A DNA stretch of 64,000 bases. Origin: Bacteroidota bacterium (GTDB lineage: Bacteria > Bacteroidota > Bacteroidia > UBA8524). Numbering within the stretch: position 1 is the stretch's first letter; every line of letters starts with the position of its first letter. Below are positions 26,857 through 36,500 of the stretch, one piece after another. Where the stretch lies: NCBI GenBank assembly GCA_016124735.1, contig WGMZ01000019.1:67217-131216 (forward strand). Direction: 5' to 3'. The notes beneath the pieces are model-generated. The model was given only the letters and a program-made list of their open reading frames with translations, ran no database searches and was not told where the DNA came from. The translations under genes were made by a program, and so were the position numbers.

Positions 26857-27639
26857 TTAATTTCCAGTAAAGGCCGGTTTACGTTTTTCATTGAAAGCCT
26901 TAACTCCTTCTTTATTGTCTTCCGAATTTCCTGCAATTTCCTGGCAATATGCTTCGTATTCGAGCATGGTATTGAGGTCGGAATGGAAGGATTTATTCAG
27001 CATTTTTTTCATGAGAGCCACAGCCTTTGTTGGAGCGCTTGCATAGTAATCGGTGTATTCTTTTACTGCAGCGTCTAGGTCATCCTGAGCCACTACTTTG
27101 TTCACCATGCCCCACTCAAGGGCCTGTTGTGCTTTGACGCGTGTACCCATGGTCGACATTTCAAATGCTCTTGCAGAACCAATCAGTCGAGGTAGAAAAT
27201 AAGAGGAGCCTGAATCCAGAACCAATCCTACGTTCACGAAAACCTCGATGAGGGTTGCATTTTCAGAAGCTATAATCAAGTCGCAGGCCAGGGCAAGAGA
27301 ACATCCGGCGCCAGCGGCTACTCCATTTAATCGGCAGATGATGGGTTTTGGCATTTCACGCATCGAACGGATGATAGGATTGTAACGCTTGTCCAGGGAT
27401 TCTTTCAAGGAGCGTTTTTCTGTGGTAGCAATGGCCTTAAGATCTTGTCCGGAACAGAATGCCTTTCCGGCGCCGGTCAATACGATTGCCCGAACAGTTT
27501 CGTCTTTTTTAGCCATTTTCAACGCGTCTTGCAATTCGAAACTTTGGGCGTCATTAAAGGCGTTAAATACATCCGGACGATTCAGGGTAATTGTGGCAAT
27601 GCCGCCTTCTACGGCATAGGTAATGCATTCAAAATTCAT
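26857..27639 (-). CDS. paaG: Enoyl-CoA hydratase/isomerase, PaaG-like
   Basis: A 260-residue crotonase-fold enzyme. Landmarks are ATITLNRPDVFNAFN, the oxyanion-hole segments RAIVLTGAGKAFCSGQDLK and RLNGVAAGAGCSLALACDL, and the PaaG-type segment VNVGLVLDSGSSYFLPRLIGSARAFEM with an Asp in place of the hydratase Glu. PaaG isomerises the ring-1,2-epoxide of phenylacetyl-CoA to the oxepin. The symbol is moderately secure: other crotonase family members share much of this. It is the last gene of an rpoN operon, overlapping the PAP2-like gene by 4 bp, about 15 kb away from paaBCD. Confidence 0.8.
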   Translation of the reverse strand: MNFECITYAVEGGIATITLNRPDVFNAFNDAQSFELQDALKMAKKDETVRAIVLTGAGKAFCSGQDLKAIATTEKRSLKESLDKRYNPIIRSMREMPKPIICRLNGVAAGAGCSLALACDLIIASENATLIEVFVNVGLVLDSGSSYFLPRLIGSARAFEMSTMGTRVKAQQALEWGMVNKVVAQDDLDAAVKEYTDYYASAPTKAVALMKKMLNKSFHSDLNTMLEYEAYCQEIAGNSEDNKEGVKAFNEKRKPAFTGN

Positions 27640-28253
27640 AAACGTACAATCAGGTATATTAAAGTCAATCCTGACAGGAATCCCGTATAGATTTCCGTCA
27701 GATTATGCGAGTGCAAATATAGCCGTGCCCATATTACAATACCTGAGAAAAGGATCCAGCATGCAATGATAGGACGGAGATCAAAAAAAGCATTTTCCTG
27801 CAGATAGATTAAAAGACCGAGGGTACCACCCAATCCGATTGAATGCAGACTAATTTTAAAACGCAGGTTAACAATACTGGCCAACACAATAGATGCCGCG
27901 GTTCCAAGTAAATATCCTCTGACAATATGCGGAGCGCGGTAACCCAGTTTGTAGTTAAAGAGGTAAAATGTGAGGAGCACACAAATGGCAGAAATGAGCA
28001 AAGGTATCCGGCGGTCGCGTTTTTCCTGCATGTATACACTGATGTCGGTGCTCATGATTCGCTGCATAAAAAAGATGGCATTCAAAGGCAGGATGAAAGT
28101 ACCCATGAGGATGATGAGCAAATAAATAAGTTGCGTCTTAGTTCCGAGGGCTACATGGTAAATACTATCAAAATCCAGAATAAACCAGGTGCCCAGCGTG
28201 ATGAGCAACAAAGGATGAAATACAATGCTTATTGCTTTGGCGAGCTTTTCCAT
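27636..28253 (-). CDS. PAP2-like multipass membrane protein, catalytic motifs degenerate
   Basis: A 205-residue integral membrane protein with about six transmembrane helices. The layout resembles PAP2 lipid phosphatases: YKLGYRAPHI sits where KxxxxxxRP would be, RFKISLHSIGLGG where PSGH would be, and ARLYLHSHNLTEIYTGFLSG matches the last motif SRxxxxxHxxxD with Glu for Asp. The changed residues make phosphatase activity uncertain. The start codon overlaps the rpoN stop (TAATG), so it is translationally coupled. Function unknown. Confidence 0.65.
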   Translation of the reverse strand: MEKLAKAISIVFHPLLLITLGTWFILDFDSIYHVALGTKTQLIYLLIILMGTFILPLNAIFFMQRIMSTDISVYMQEKRDRRIPLLISAICVLLTFYLFNYKLGYRAPHIVRGYLLGTAASIVLASIVNLRFKISLHSIGLGGTLGLLIYLQENAFFDLRPIIACWILFSGIVIWARLYLHSHNLTEIYTGFLSGLTLIYLIVRL

Positions 28254-29716
28254 TACAATTGTTTCCGCAATCGCGCAACCGGAATATTCAGTTGTTCACG
28301 GTATTTCGCGACAGTTCGGCGTGCAATATTATAACCCTTGTCCTTCAGTATCTCCATCAGTTTTTCATCAGGTAGCGGTTTGGACTTGTCTTCCGCTTCA
28401 ATTGCGTCGCGCAATATTTTCTTGACTTCTTTATTGGATACCTCTTCGCCGTCGGCTGTGGTAATTCCTTCGGAGAAGAAGAATTTCAGCGGGATGATGC
28501 CAAAATCTGTTTGAACATACTTACTATTCGCGACTCTTGAAATGGTTGATACATCCAGACCTACTTCATCTGCAATATCTTTCAGAATCATAGGTTTTAG
28601 TTTGGTTTCATCTCCATCTTCAAAGAACTCCCGTTGGTATTCAAGGATTGCTCTCATGGTGGTAAGCAAGGTGTTTTGTCTTTGCTTGATGCTATCGATG
28701 AACCATTTGGCCCCGTCCAGTTTTTGCTTGATGAATTGAACAGTCTCTTTTAATTCTTTGTTCTGCTTATCGGATTTCTCGTAGGTTTTGAGGGTATCCA
28801 TATAGGAACGCGATATTTTTAGTTCCGGCGCATTTCTGGAATTCAGCTGAATATCGAGGCCCTGATCTGTTTCAATGAGGATGAAGTCGGGTACAATATA
28901 CTGACCCTTCATTGAAGTGGATGTTTCGCCCGGCTTGGGATTCAATTTTGTGATGAGCTGGATGGCTTCTCTCAGTTCGTCTTCGGTTACCTTCAGGGAA
29001 CGCATCAATTTCTCGTAATGCTTCTTGGTGAAATCATCCATATAATCCTGAAGCAGTTTGAGAGCAAGGTCTACTTCCGGGTGCACATCACGGTCTTTTC
29101 TTTTCAGTTGAAGGATGAGGCATTCCTGTAAATCCCGGGCCCCGATTCCCGGAGGATCGAGTCTGTGAATTTTATCCAACACCTTCTCGAGTTCTTCAAC
29201 GGTGGTATTGACGTTTTGTGAAAAAGCAAGGTCATTGACAATTGCAGGCAATGGCCGACGCAGGTATCCATCTTCATCGATGCTTCCCACAAGTTGCTCT
29301 GCAAGCGCTTCCTCATGAGCATCGTTTACAATGGCATTGATTTGTTCGAGCAGATTTTCATAAAAAGTAGATGACATAGGAATTGGCATTTCCTTTTTGT
29401 CGTCTTCCCCTCCATCTTCATAAAGGTGAAATCCCTCGTTATCGTCGGCACCATCTGTATATTCGGAAATGTCATAGAGATCATCTTTTTCGAATATATC
29501 GTCGTCGGTTTCTTCCGTTTCATCTTTGGTGTCGACGTCATCTGAATTGTACTCTCCTTCCTCTTCCTTTCCTGTTTCCAATGCAGGATTGTCTATCAGC
29601 TCCTGTTCAACTCTTTGCTCCAAATCCTGGGTAGTAAGTTGCAGTAACTTAATGAACTGTATCTGTTGAGGAGATAGCTTTTGTAATAATTTCTGACTAA
29701 GATTCTGTTTCAGCAT
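28253..29716 (-). CDS. rpoN: RNA polymerase sigma-54 factor
   Basis: A 487-residue sigma-54. Region I is visible as LSQKLLQKLSPQQIQFIKLLQLTTQDLEQRVEQELIDNPALE, region II is the acidic stretch that follows (residues about 50-130), the core-binding domain includes LDPPGIGARDLQECLILQL, and the C-terminal RpoN box appears as ARRTVAKYREQLNIP. The ATG at 29716 begins the conserved N-terminus; the frame is open to 29791, beyond the promoter. It diverges from asnS over paired promoter boxes. Confidence 0.95.
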   Translation of the reverse strand: MLKQNLSQKLLQKLSPQQIQFIKLLQLTTQDLEQRVEQELIDNPALETGKEEEGEYNSDDVDTKDETEETDDDIFEKDDLYDISEYTDGADDNEGFHLYEDGGEDDKKEMPIPMSSTFYENLLEQINAIVNDAHEEALAEQLVGSIDEDGYLRRPLPAIVNDLAFSQNVNTTVEELEKVLDKIHRLDPPGIGARDLQECLILQLKRKDRDVHPEVDLALKLLQDYMDDFTKKHYEKLMRSLKVTEDELREAIQLITKLNPKPGETSTSMKGQYIVPDFILIETDQGLDIQLNSRNAPELKISRSYMDTLKTYEKSDKQNKELKETVQFIKQKLDGAKWFIDSIKQRQNTLLTTMRAILEYQREFFEDGDETKLKPMILKDIADEVGLDVSTISRVANSKYVQTDFGIIPLKFFFSEGITTADGEEVSNKEVKKILRDAIEAEDKSKPLPDEKLMEILKDKGYNIARRTVAKYREQLNIPVARLRKQL

Positions 29717-29739
29717 CCCTGAAGGCCTCTTAAATGCTC

Positions 29740-29747
29740 CAAAAATA
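29740..29747 (-). promoter_or_regulatory. -7 promoter box for rpoN
   Basis: CAAAAATA on the plus strand reads TATTTTTG on the minus strand, 23 bp upstream of the rpoN ATG. It forms a perfect inverted repeat with the asnS box at 29752-29759, with 4 bp between. Confidence 0.55.
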
Positions 29748-29751
29748 AATC

Positions 29752-29759
29752 TATTTTTG
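29752..29759 (+). promoter_or_regulatory. -7 promoter box for asnS
   Basis: TATTTTTG followed by C fits TAnnTTTG, 32 bp upstream of the asnS ATG. It faces away from the mirrored rpoN box. Confidence 0.55.
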
Positions 29760-29791
29760 CCAAGATTTTTTGGAGGAAAGCAATATAGCAC

Positions 29792-31306
29792 ATGTACATT
29801 AAAGATTTAAGCCAATTTGAAGGACAGGAAATTACTCTGAAAGGATGGGTATCGAACAAGCGTGAAAGTAAAGGCTTGGTATTCTTGATTTTAAGAGATG
29901 GTACCGGGTTAGCTCAATGCATCCTGGATGCGAATAATGTAAATGAAGAAATCTTTAATAATGCCAGACGCTTAGGGATAGAAAGCTCTTTGAGCCTGAG
30001 TGGAAAGGTCGTGAAGGACGAACGTCAGATTGGTGGTTTTGAGGTGCAGGTAAATGGACTGGAGGTGTACCAATACACTGAAAACTATCCTATTGCCAAG
30101 AAAGAGCATGGAGTCGATTTTCTGATGGATCATCGGCATTTGTGGTTGAGAAGCCAAAGGCAGTGGGCCATTATGCGTATTCGGAATCAGATCATTTATT
30201 CCATTCATCGATTTTTCCAGGAGCGGGAATTTGTTCAAATGGATGCTCCTTTGTTTACCGGGAACGCCTGTGAAGGAACAACCAACCTTTTTGAAACCGA
30301 ATTTTACGGTGAGCCAGCATATTTGTCGCAATCCGGACAGTTGTACGGAGAAGCCATGGCCATGGCCATGGGAAGGATTTATACATTTGGTCCCACTTTC
30401 CGTGCAGAGAAATCCAAAACACGCCGTCACCTATCTGAATTTTGGATGATTGAGCCGGAAATGGCTTTTTACGACATCTTCGACAATATGGATCTGATAG
30501 AAGATTTTCTTCGCCATGTTACCCAAGAAGTGGTGCAGCATTGTGAAAGCGAATTGAAAGTGATTGGCCGGGATGTGGAGATGCTTAAAAAAGTGACTGC
30601 GCCCTTCCCGCGACTTACTTACGACGAGGCGGTTAGAATTATTAAAGGCGAACAGAATGTAGAAGGAAAAAATTCCATTCTGACTTTGGAAGATGATTTG
30701 GCCAAGGTAAAAGCGAGAATCATTAAGGTGCAGCAGGAGATTTCAGACCGCGAGCAGCGTATAGCGACACCCGGAATGAAAAAAGGAGAAATTGCCTTTA
30801 ATCAACGCAAGGTAGACGACCTGAAATCGGAGTTGAGAGATTTGGAGGAAGACGAGAGAAATATTCCGCAATGGCTGGAATCCGCAAGAGGATTTGAATA
30901 TGGAAATGATTTTGGGGGTTCGGATGAGACGGTATTAACCCGTTTATTCGAAGTGCCTATAATGGTATACAATTGGCCGCATGCAGTAAAGGCCTTTTAT
31001 TTAAAACGCGATCCTGAGAATGAACAATTTGCGCGTGGTGTTGATGTGCTGGCGCCGGAAGGGTATGGTGAAATTGTAGGCGGTGGCGAAAGAGAAACAG
31101 ATCTGGAGAAGGTAAGGAATAAGATCATCGAGCACGAATTGCCGATGCATGAATTTGAATGGTACCTGGATTTGAGAAGATTCGGTTCTGTGACACATAG
31201 TGGTTTCGGGCTTGGTTTAGAGCGCATGGTGGCCTGGATTTGCAAACTTCCACATGTCAGGGAAACCATTCCGTTCCCCCGGATGTACGGCAGGCTTTTT
31301 CCATAA
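29792..31306 (+). CDS. asnS: Asparaginyl-tRNA synthetase with a coiled-coil insertion
   Basis: A 504-residue class II aminoacyl-tRNA synthetase. An OB-fold anticodon-binding domain (ITLKGWVSNKRESKGLVFLILRDGTGLAQCI) leads to motif 2 (TFRAEKSKTRRHLSEFWMIEPEM) and motif 3 (SGFGLGLERMVAWI). Between about residues 290 and 365 there is a long charged, heptad-like stretch (LTLEDDLAKVKARIIKVQQEI ... VDDLKSELRDLEEDER) absent from the roughly 466-residue E. coli AsnRS, so the enzyme carries an inserted coiled coil. The protein ends in PFPRMYGRLFP. AsnRS rather than AspRS is indicated by the overall motif set and length. It is monocistronic, with terminator at 31463. Confidence 0.93.
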   Translation: MYIKDLSQFEGQEITLKGWVSNKRESKGLVFLILRDGTGLAQCILDANNVNEEIFNNARRLGIESSLSLSGKVVKDERQIGGFEVQVNGLEVYQYTENYPIAKKEHGVDFLMDHRHLWLRSQRQWAIMRIRNQIIYSIHRFFQEREFVQMDAPLFTGNACEGTTNLFETEFYGEPAYLSQSGQLYGEAMAMAMGRIYTFGPTFRAEKSKTRRHLSEFWMIEPEMAFYDIFDNMDLIEDFLRHVTQEVVQHCESELKVIGRDVEMLKKVTAPFPRLTYDEAVRIIKGEQNVEGKNSILTLEDDLAKVKARIIKVQQEISDREQRIATPGMKKGEIAFNQRKVDDLKSELRDLEEDERNIPQWLESARGFEYGNDFGGSDETVLTRLFEVPIMVYNWPHAVKAFYLKRDPENEQFARGVDVLAPEGYGEIVGGGERETDLEKVRNKIIEHELPMHEFEWYLDLRRFGSVTHSGFGLGLERMVAWICKLPHVRETIPFPRMYGRLFP

Positions 31307-31462
31307 TTGGGAAGAAAGCCTCCCATAATGAGAGGGTTGCCGTATGTCAATTTGATGTAAATTTTCGATTTACTCAATATTATCGGAGAGGTTTGGTTAT
31401 TGGCATGAAATTTCGTAACATTGACATAGGATTAGTAATTTTTGGTTCATAGTTGAGCGAAG

Positions 31463-31491
31463 GCGGATCGGAATCGATCCGCTTTTCGTCT
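31463..31491 (+). terminator. Rho-independent terminator after asnS
   Basis: Perfect 8-bp stem GCGGATCG (31463-31470), loop GAAT, CGATCCGC (31475-31482), then TTTTCGTCTTT. It is 156 bp after the asnS stop; the 3' untranslated stretch in between shows no gene. Confidence 0.75.
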
Positions 31492-31578
31492 TTATAGGCC
31501 TCCTATTTTCCACCTTCTGTGGAAATGTAAAATCCGCATCTCATGCATTATTCAGGTTCTTTGTCTTAAACAAGACTC

Positions 31579-32466
31579 GTGAAGCTCGCAGCAATTGACA
31601 TTGGTTCGAATGCGCTCCGTTTACTTATCGTTCGGGTATTGCCTGAGCATAAGACCGGGGATTTCAAAAAAGTGGAGTTCGTGCGTATTCCGCTTCGGCT
31701 CGGGGACGATGTGTTTACATTCGGTAAAATTGGTGCCGACAAAAAGAAGATGTTCCTGATGGCCATGCAGGCTTTTAAATTGATCATGGACATTCACAAA
31801 GTTGATTTATACTATGCCTGTGCAACCAGTGCCATGCGCGAAGCTTCCAATGGAGAGAATATCCGGGATGCTGTTAAAAAGCGTTACGGACTGAAGCTTG
31901 AAATAATCAGTGGAGAAGAAGAATCCAGATTGATTCTTCAATCCGTTATGGAATCCGTTCAGCGGAAAGGGAATTTTATCAATATCGATGTAGGAGGGGG
32001 CAGTACCGAAATAACCTATATTCACGATGGTACTCCCCGTGAATCGCGCTCATTTCCAATAGGAACGGTGAGATTAATGGATGGGAAAGTAAAACAGGAG
32101 TCCTGGGACGAAATGGAGTCCTGGGTCAAAAAGCAGGCAGGTCGTTTAAAAGTAATCCGGGCATTGGGCACGGGAGGAAATATTTCCAAACTTTACCGAA
32201 TGAGCGGCTCACAGGCAAAAGAAGAATACATGAGCCTGGATACATTGAAGTCGCTGCACGAAAAAATTCGTTTAATGTCGATAAAGGACAGGGTTTACGA
32301 AATGCGATTAAACCCGGATCGTGCAGATGTGATTGAATTTGCGGCGAGTATTTATATCAAAATAATGGAATGGAGTCATGTAGATCAGATACTGGCTCCC
32401 AAGGCAGGTCTGAAGGAAGGATTGATATTGGAGTTGTTCAATTCGAACTTTTCAAACAAGAAATAG
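31579..32466 (+). CDS. Ppx/GppA family phosphatase
   Basis: A 295-residue protein of the exopolyphosphatase/guanosine-pentaphosphate phosphatase family (ASKHA fold), cytosolic. The N-terminal phosphate-binding motif is AAIDIGSNALRLLI, followed by ACATSAMREASNGENI, ISGEEESRLIL and the second nucleotide/phosphate loop FINIDVGGGSTEIT, then ALGTGGNISKL. It is the short, single-core form without the C-terminal HD domain. The start is GTG at 31579. Its 3' end overlaps the convergent UbiA-family gene by 15 bp. Polyphosphate versus pppGpp preference cannot be told from sequence. Confidence 0.9.
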   Translation: MKLAAIDIGSNALRLLIVRVLPEHKTGDFKKVEFVRIPLRLGDDVFTFGKIGADKKKMFLMAMQAFKLIMDIHKVDLYYACATSAMREASNGENIRDAVKKRYGLKLEIISGEEESRLILQSVMESVQRKGNFINIDVGGGSTEITYIHDGTPRESRSFPIGTVRLMDGKVKQESWDEMESWVKKQAGRLKVIRALGTGGNISKLYRMSGSQAKEEYMSLDTLKSLHEKIRLMSIKDRVYEMRLNPDRADVIEFAASIYIKIMEWSHVDQILAPKAGLKEGLILELFNSNFSNKK

Positions 32467-33363
32467 AAGACCTAGCAAACCACCTACCATCAGCAATTTG
32501 GCATACTGGCTCAATTTAGCCCATTGAATTCGTGCGGGATTTTTTAGCAATCCTATTGCAATAAGAATCATCCAGGGAATCGTGCATGCTCCGAATAATA
32601 CCATGGCGAAAGTTGAATACTCCATTAAAATAAAGAAAATGGCTATGCTAACACTTAGGATGATGAGCAGGGAGCGAGACCAGGCTCCTGAGGATTTCTC
32701 TCCAAATTTAACTGCCAGAGTTATCTTGCCTGTTGCCTGATCGCCCACCCGATCCTCTGCATCTTTGATGATTTCACGGAGCATATTGCTGACTCCTGCA
32801 AAAAAGGCATAAAAGTAAAGTGTAAATAGAAGGTCATGTCCATCGGGGAGCTGTTGAATCGGTTCTTTTTCCGCAAAGGGAACCAATAAGGCCACGGCTG
32901 CACAAAAAACAGAAACCAATAAATTCCCCCAAATGACGGATGCTTTCAGGCGATAGGAATACAACCAAAGCAACAGGATCGCGAGTGGATAAATCCAGGA
33001 CCATATCATCTTGTTGTATTGGTATGCGAGGTAGAGATTGATTCCCATACCTAAAAACACCAAGATCAGATAAATTGCCCTGGCCTGTCCGGGGCTAACA
33101 AGGGTGCCGATGATTACTTTATCCGGTCTGTTTTGTTTGTCGGTTTCCAGGTCGTACAGATCGTTGATGACATAGCCGCTGAAGGTCACCATCATGGTAA
33201 GAAGGCAGAGCATTAAAAAATCGAAGGTGTTCAGCACGAAGTGGAGATTGTATTGACGAAACCAATTCCCCAACAGGCCATAGCGTATAAAAGCCAGTGT
33301 GAAAAATACTAGAATCAAATTTGGCCAACGCAGCCAGCGAAGCATCATCCGAAGTTTCTTCAT
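32452..33363 (-). CDS. UbiA-family prenyltransferase
   Basis: A 303-residue integral membrane prenyltransferase with about eight or nine helices. The first Asp-rich motif is NDLYDLETDKQNRPDK and the second is the segment REIIKDAEDRVGDQATGKITLAVKFG. The pattern matches the Bacteroidota proteins usually annotated as geranylgeranylglycerol-phosphate geranylgeranyltransferase; the true substrate in bacteria is uncertain and could be another lipid or quinone-like acceptor. A TACCTTTG box lies 10 bp upstream of its ATG. It converges with the Ppx/GppA gene with overlapping stops. Confidence 0.85.
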   Translation of the reverse strand: MKKLRMMLRWLRWPNLILVFFTLAFIRYGLLGNWFRQYNLHFVLNTFDFLMLCLLTMMVTFSGYVINDLYDLETDKQNRPDKVIIGTLVSPGQARAIYLILVFLGMGINLYLAYQYNKMIWSWIYPLAILLLWLYSYRLKASVIWGNLLVSVFCAAVALLVPFAEKEPIQQLPDGHDLLFTLYFYAFFAGVSNMLREIIKDAEDRVGDQATGKITLAVKFGEKSSGAWSRSLLIILSVSIAIFFILMEYSTFAMVLFGACTIPWMILIAIGLLKNPARIQWAKLSQYAKLLMVGGLLGLLFLV

Positions 33364-33373
33364 CTTGATGTCC

Positions 33374-33381
33374 CAAAGGTA
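33374..33381 (-). promoter_or_regulatory. -7 promoter box for the UbiA-family gene
   Basis: On the minus strand this reads TACCTTTG, ending 10 bp from the ATG at 33363, predicting a very short leader. Confidence 0.5.
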
Positions 33382-33497
33382 ATGAACAGAGATATTTGCT
33401 TGTCAAAAGAAATCGTGTCCAAAGTGATTTCAGGACATTAGAGCAAACAATTCGGGCAATTGGGAAATACTGCATTTTGTACGCAACTAATGCTTGT

Positions 33498-33505
33498 TAT
33501 CTTTG
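33498..33505 (+). promoter_or_regulatory. -7 promoter box for the subtilase
   Basis: TATCTTTG fits TAnnTTTG, 29 bp before ATG 33535. It lies inside the 5' extension of the frame (which is open to 33460), so it supports the downstream start. Confidence 0.55.
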
Positions 33506-33534
33506 TCTACCTTTTTAACACAGGGCATTTATTA

Positions 33535-36500
33535 ATGAAAAGAATTTTTCCTTTTTTGCTGGTTTTCAGTTTGGTCTGCAGAGTTTCAGCACAAGTAGAA
33601 CGTCCGGTTTTCACCGACCGTGAAATTTATATCGGACTTCGTTCGGAGTATGCGCCGCAGATTGTGGACGAGGTGGGAGGCGTGAATACAAAAGCATTTC
33701 TTTCTTTATTCTCCGAAGTGATTCAAGCGAATGAACTAGAGAAAATCGAGGCGCCATTTTTTGCTGCCAAAAACACGGACCTGCAATGGGTTTTGCGCTT
33801 ATCTGTATTGGATGCTGAAAGAGTTGATTCTTATACAGAATCCTTTTCAAAACACATGGCGGCCCGCTATGCGGAGCGTGTTCCGGTATTTTATCTTTCG
33901 TATACTCCCAATGATTTAGGGAGCAATTCGTACAACAACCAATGGCATTTGTATAAAATTGGAGCCAAGGCGGCCTGGGATTACAGCAAGGGAAATAAGC
34001 TGGTCAAGGTTGCAGTGGTAGATGATGCGGTGCTGATTAATCATCCGGATTTGGAACATCAGATTTGGGTAAATCCGGGCGAAATACCAAATAACGGGAT
34101 CGACGATGACAATAACGGATATATAGATGATGTGAATGGTTATGACGTGGGCGGCAAAGACAATGACCCGATGCCGAATAACAATAATTTTACTCACGGA
34201 ACCCATTGTGCCGGTTTGGTAGGAGCATCAACCAACAATAACCTGGGGGTTGCTTCCATAGGATTCAATATTTCAATTGTTCCGGTTAAATGTACCGCCA
34301 CAGGGCAAACCAATACTCAATCAATCCCTTATGGCTATGAAGGCATTACCTACGCGGTAGCGGCTGGTGCAAAAGTGATTTCTTGCTCCTGGAGTAGCAC
34401 ATTCGGAGGAACTACAGGCAATCAGGTAATAAATTATGCACTTAATAATGGTGCATTGGTTGTTGCTGCGCAAGGAAATGATAACATGGATGCCCTTCAT
34501 TATCCTGCAAACTATAGTGGGGTAATTTCAGTGGCTGCCACAGATCTCAATGATAACAAAGCTTCCTATTCGAATTACAACGATGCGGTTGTTATATCCG
34601 CACCGGGCAATTATATGCTTAGTACGGTAACCAATAATAACTATGCGAGCTTTTCGGGAACTTCAATGGCTACGCCTTTGGTGGCTGGATTATTGGGGTT
34701 GATGAAATCGCATATGGTGGGAATTTCGAGCACCAGTCTTAAAACCTGCCTGATCAATTCGGCAGATAATATTGATGCGAACAATACGAGCTATACCGGG
34801 AAATTGGGTGCAGGCCGTATCAATGCAGAGATATCAATGAAATGCGTGGATGATATCAAATCTAATCTTCCTCCTGACATCATCTTTACCCTGGAAAACA
34901 ATGTCTATTGTCCGAATTCCTATGTGAAATTTTCTGCCATTTCTCAGAAAGGAGCCATTGACAGTTTTTACTGGGAATTCCCGGGAGGTGTGCCATCGTA
35001 TAGCAATGACCCGGAGCCGGAAGTCTACTACAGTGGAAACGGTAGTCGAAGTTATTATTTGCACGCATTTAATAGCAATGGATCCGACAAAGACAGTGTA
35101 GTCAATGGTGTTTCGTTTTCCGACCAGGGAAAGGCAGTTGCTTTGTTTAGTGGTTTTGAAACCGGGTTGGCGGGTTCAGTGTGGAATGTGATGAACGACA
35201 ATGATAGTTTTGGATGGGAAGATTACCTGCTTATCAGTGGCACCGATTCGAATCATGTAGCGCGTGTGCATGCGTATGGTTCTAGTCAGAATAAAATTAA
35301 AAGTACTTTAACCAGTGCCAAACTTAATCTGAGTGATTACGGAAATCAGGTTTTGAGTTTTGAGTTTGCTTATGCTCGAAAATCATCTAATGCAAAGGAT
35401 TCTTTGTATATCGATATTTCTGTAGATGGAGGAAGCAGTTTCGAAAATATTTTTGAATCGGGTCTTTCTTCCGACTTGAATGTGTCTGGAAATTCCAGTG
35501 CCGAGTTTGTGCCAACCAGCATGGGGCAGTGGTGCAAACAGCAGGGGTTATGTGTGGAGGTGGATATGAAAAAATACAACCGCGCTCCCGATGTGCGTAT
35601 TCGCATTCGGCATATAGGAATGAACAATGCCAATGATTTCTATCTGGATAATGTTCGGATGGAAGGCAATTGTGCCATCTATAATACGAATAAAGCGACT
35701 GCTGCCACCTCAACGCCGCAGGCAGATTCCTGTGGTTCTGCCAATATTTCCTTCAAAGATGAATCTGCCAACTTCCCAACCAGCTTCCATTGGTATTTCC
35801 CTGGCGGGACTCCTTCAGAATCCTATGACCCAAATCAAAACGTTCAATACAATCAGGTAGGGAATTTTGATGTGATTTATGTGGTTGGCAATGCCTTTGG
35901 AAAAGATTCAGCTGTCTGGAGTAATTATGTTCACATTCACGAGCTACCGACTATTTCTGTAAACAGCACTGATACCGTGATTTGCAAAGGAAATAGCGTG
36001 GTGTTGAGCGCAGATGGAGGAAATACCTACAATTGGTCTCCCCTGGTGTCGATCAGCAGTACCGTTGGAAAAAGTATAACGGCCTCTCCATCTATGAGTC
36101 TTACCTATACGGTGTTGGGAACAGACACATACGGATGCAGTAATTCAGCAGATATTTACATTGATGTTTTGCCGGCGCCTTCTGCTCCAACAATTTATAT
36201 GTCGGATACGATGTTATTTGTTCCCGTACAGAAAGATGTTTCTTATCAGTGGTTTTTGAATGGAAAACTGATTCCTGATGCAACATCTTCATCTTTTGTT
36301 CCGACCGAGTCAGGTACCTACGATATTGAGCTGACCAATACTGTTTCTCTGTGTTCTTCCAAGAATCGCACTTCCTACAATTTCACTGTGGCTTCGGTGA
36401 ATGGAATTGTTCCTGTTGAATACCACTTGTATCCAAATCCGGCGAAAGAATATATCAATCTGAAGCAAAACAGGAATATTGGAAGCGTTAAGATTTATTC

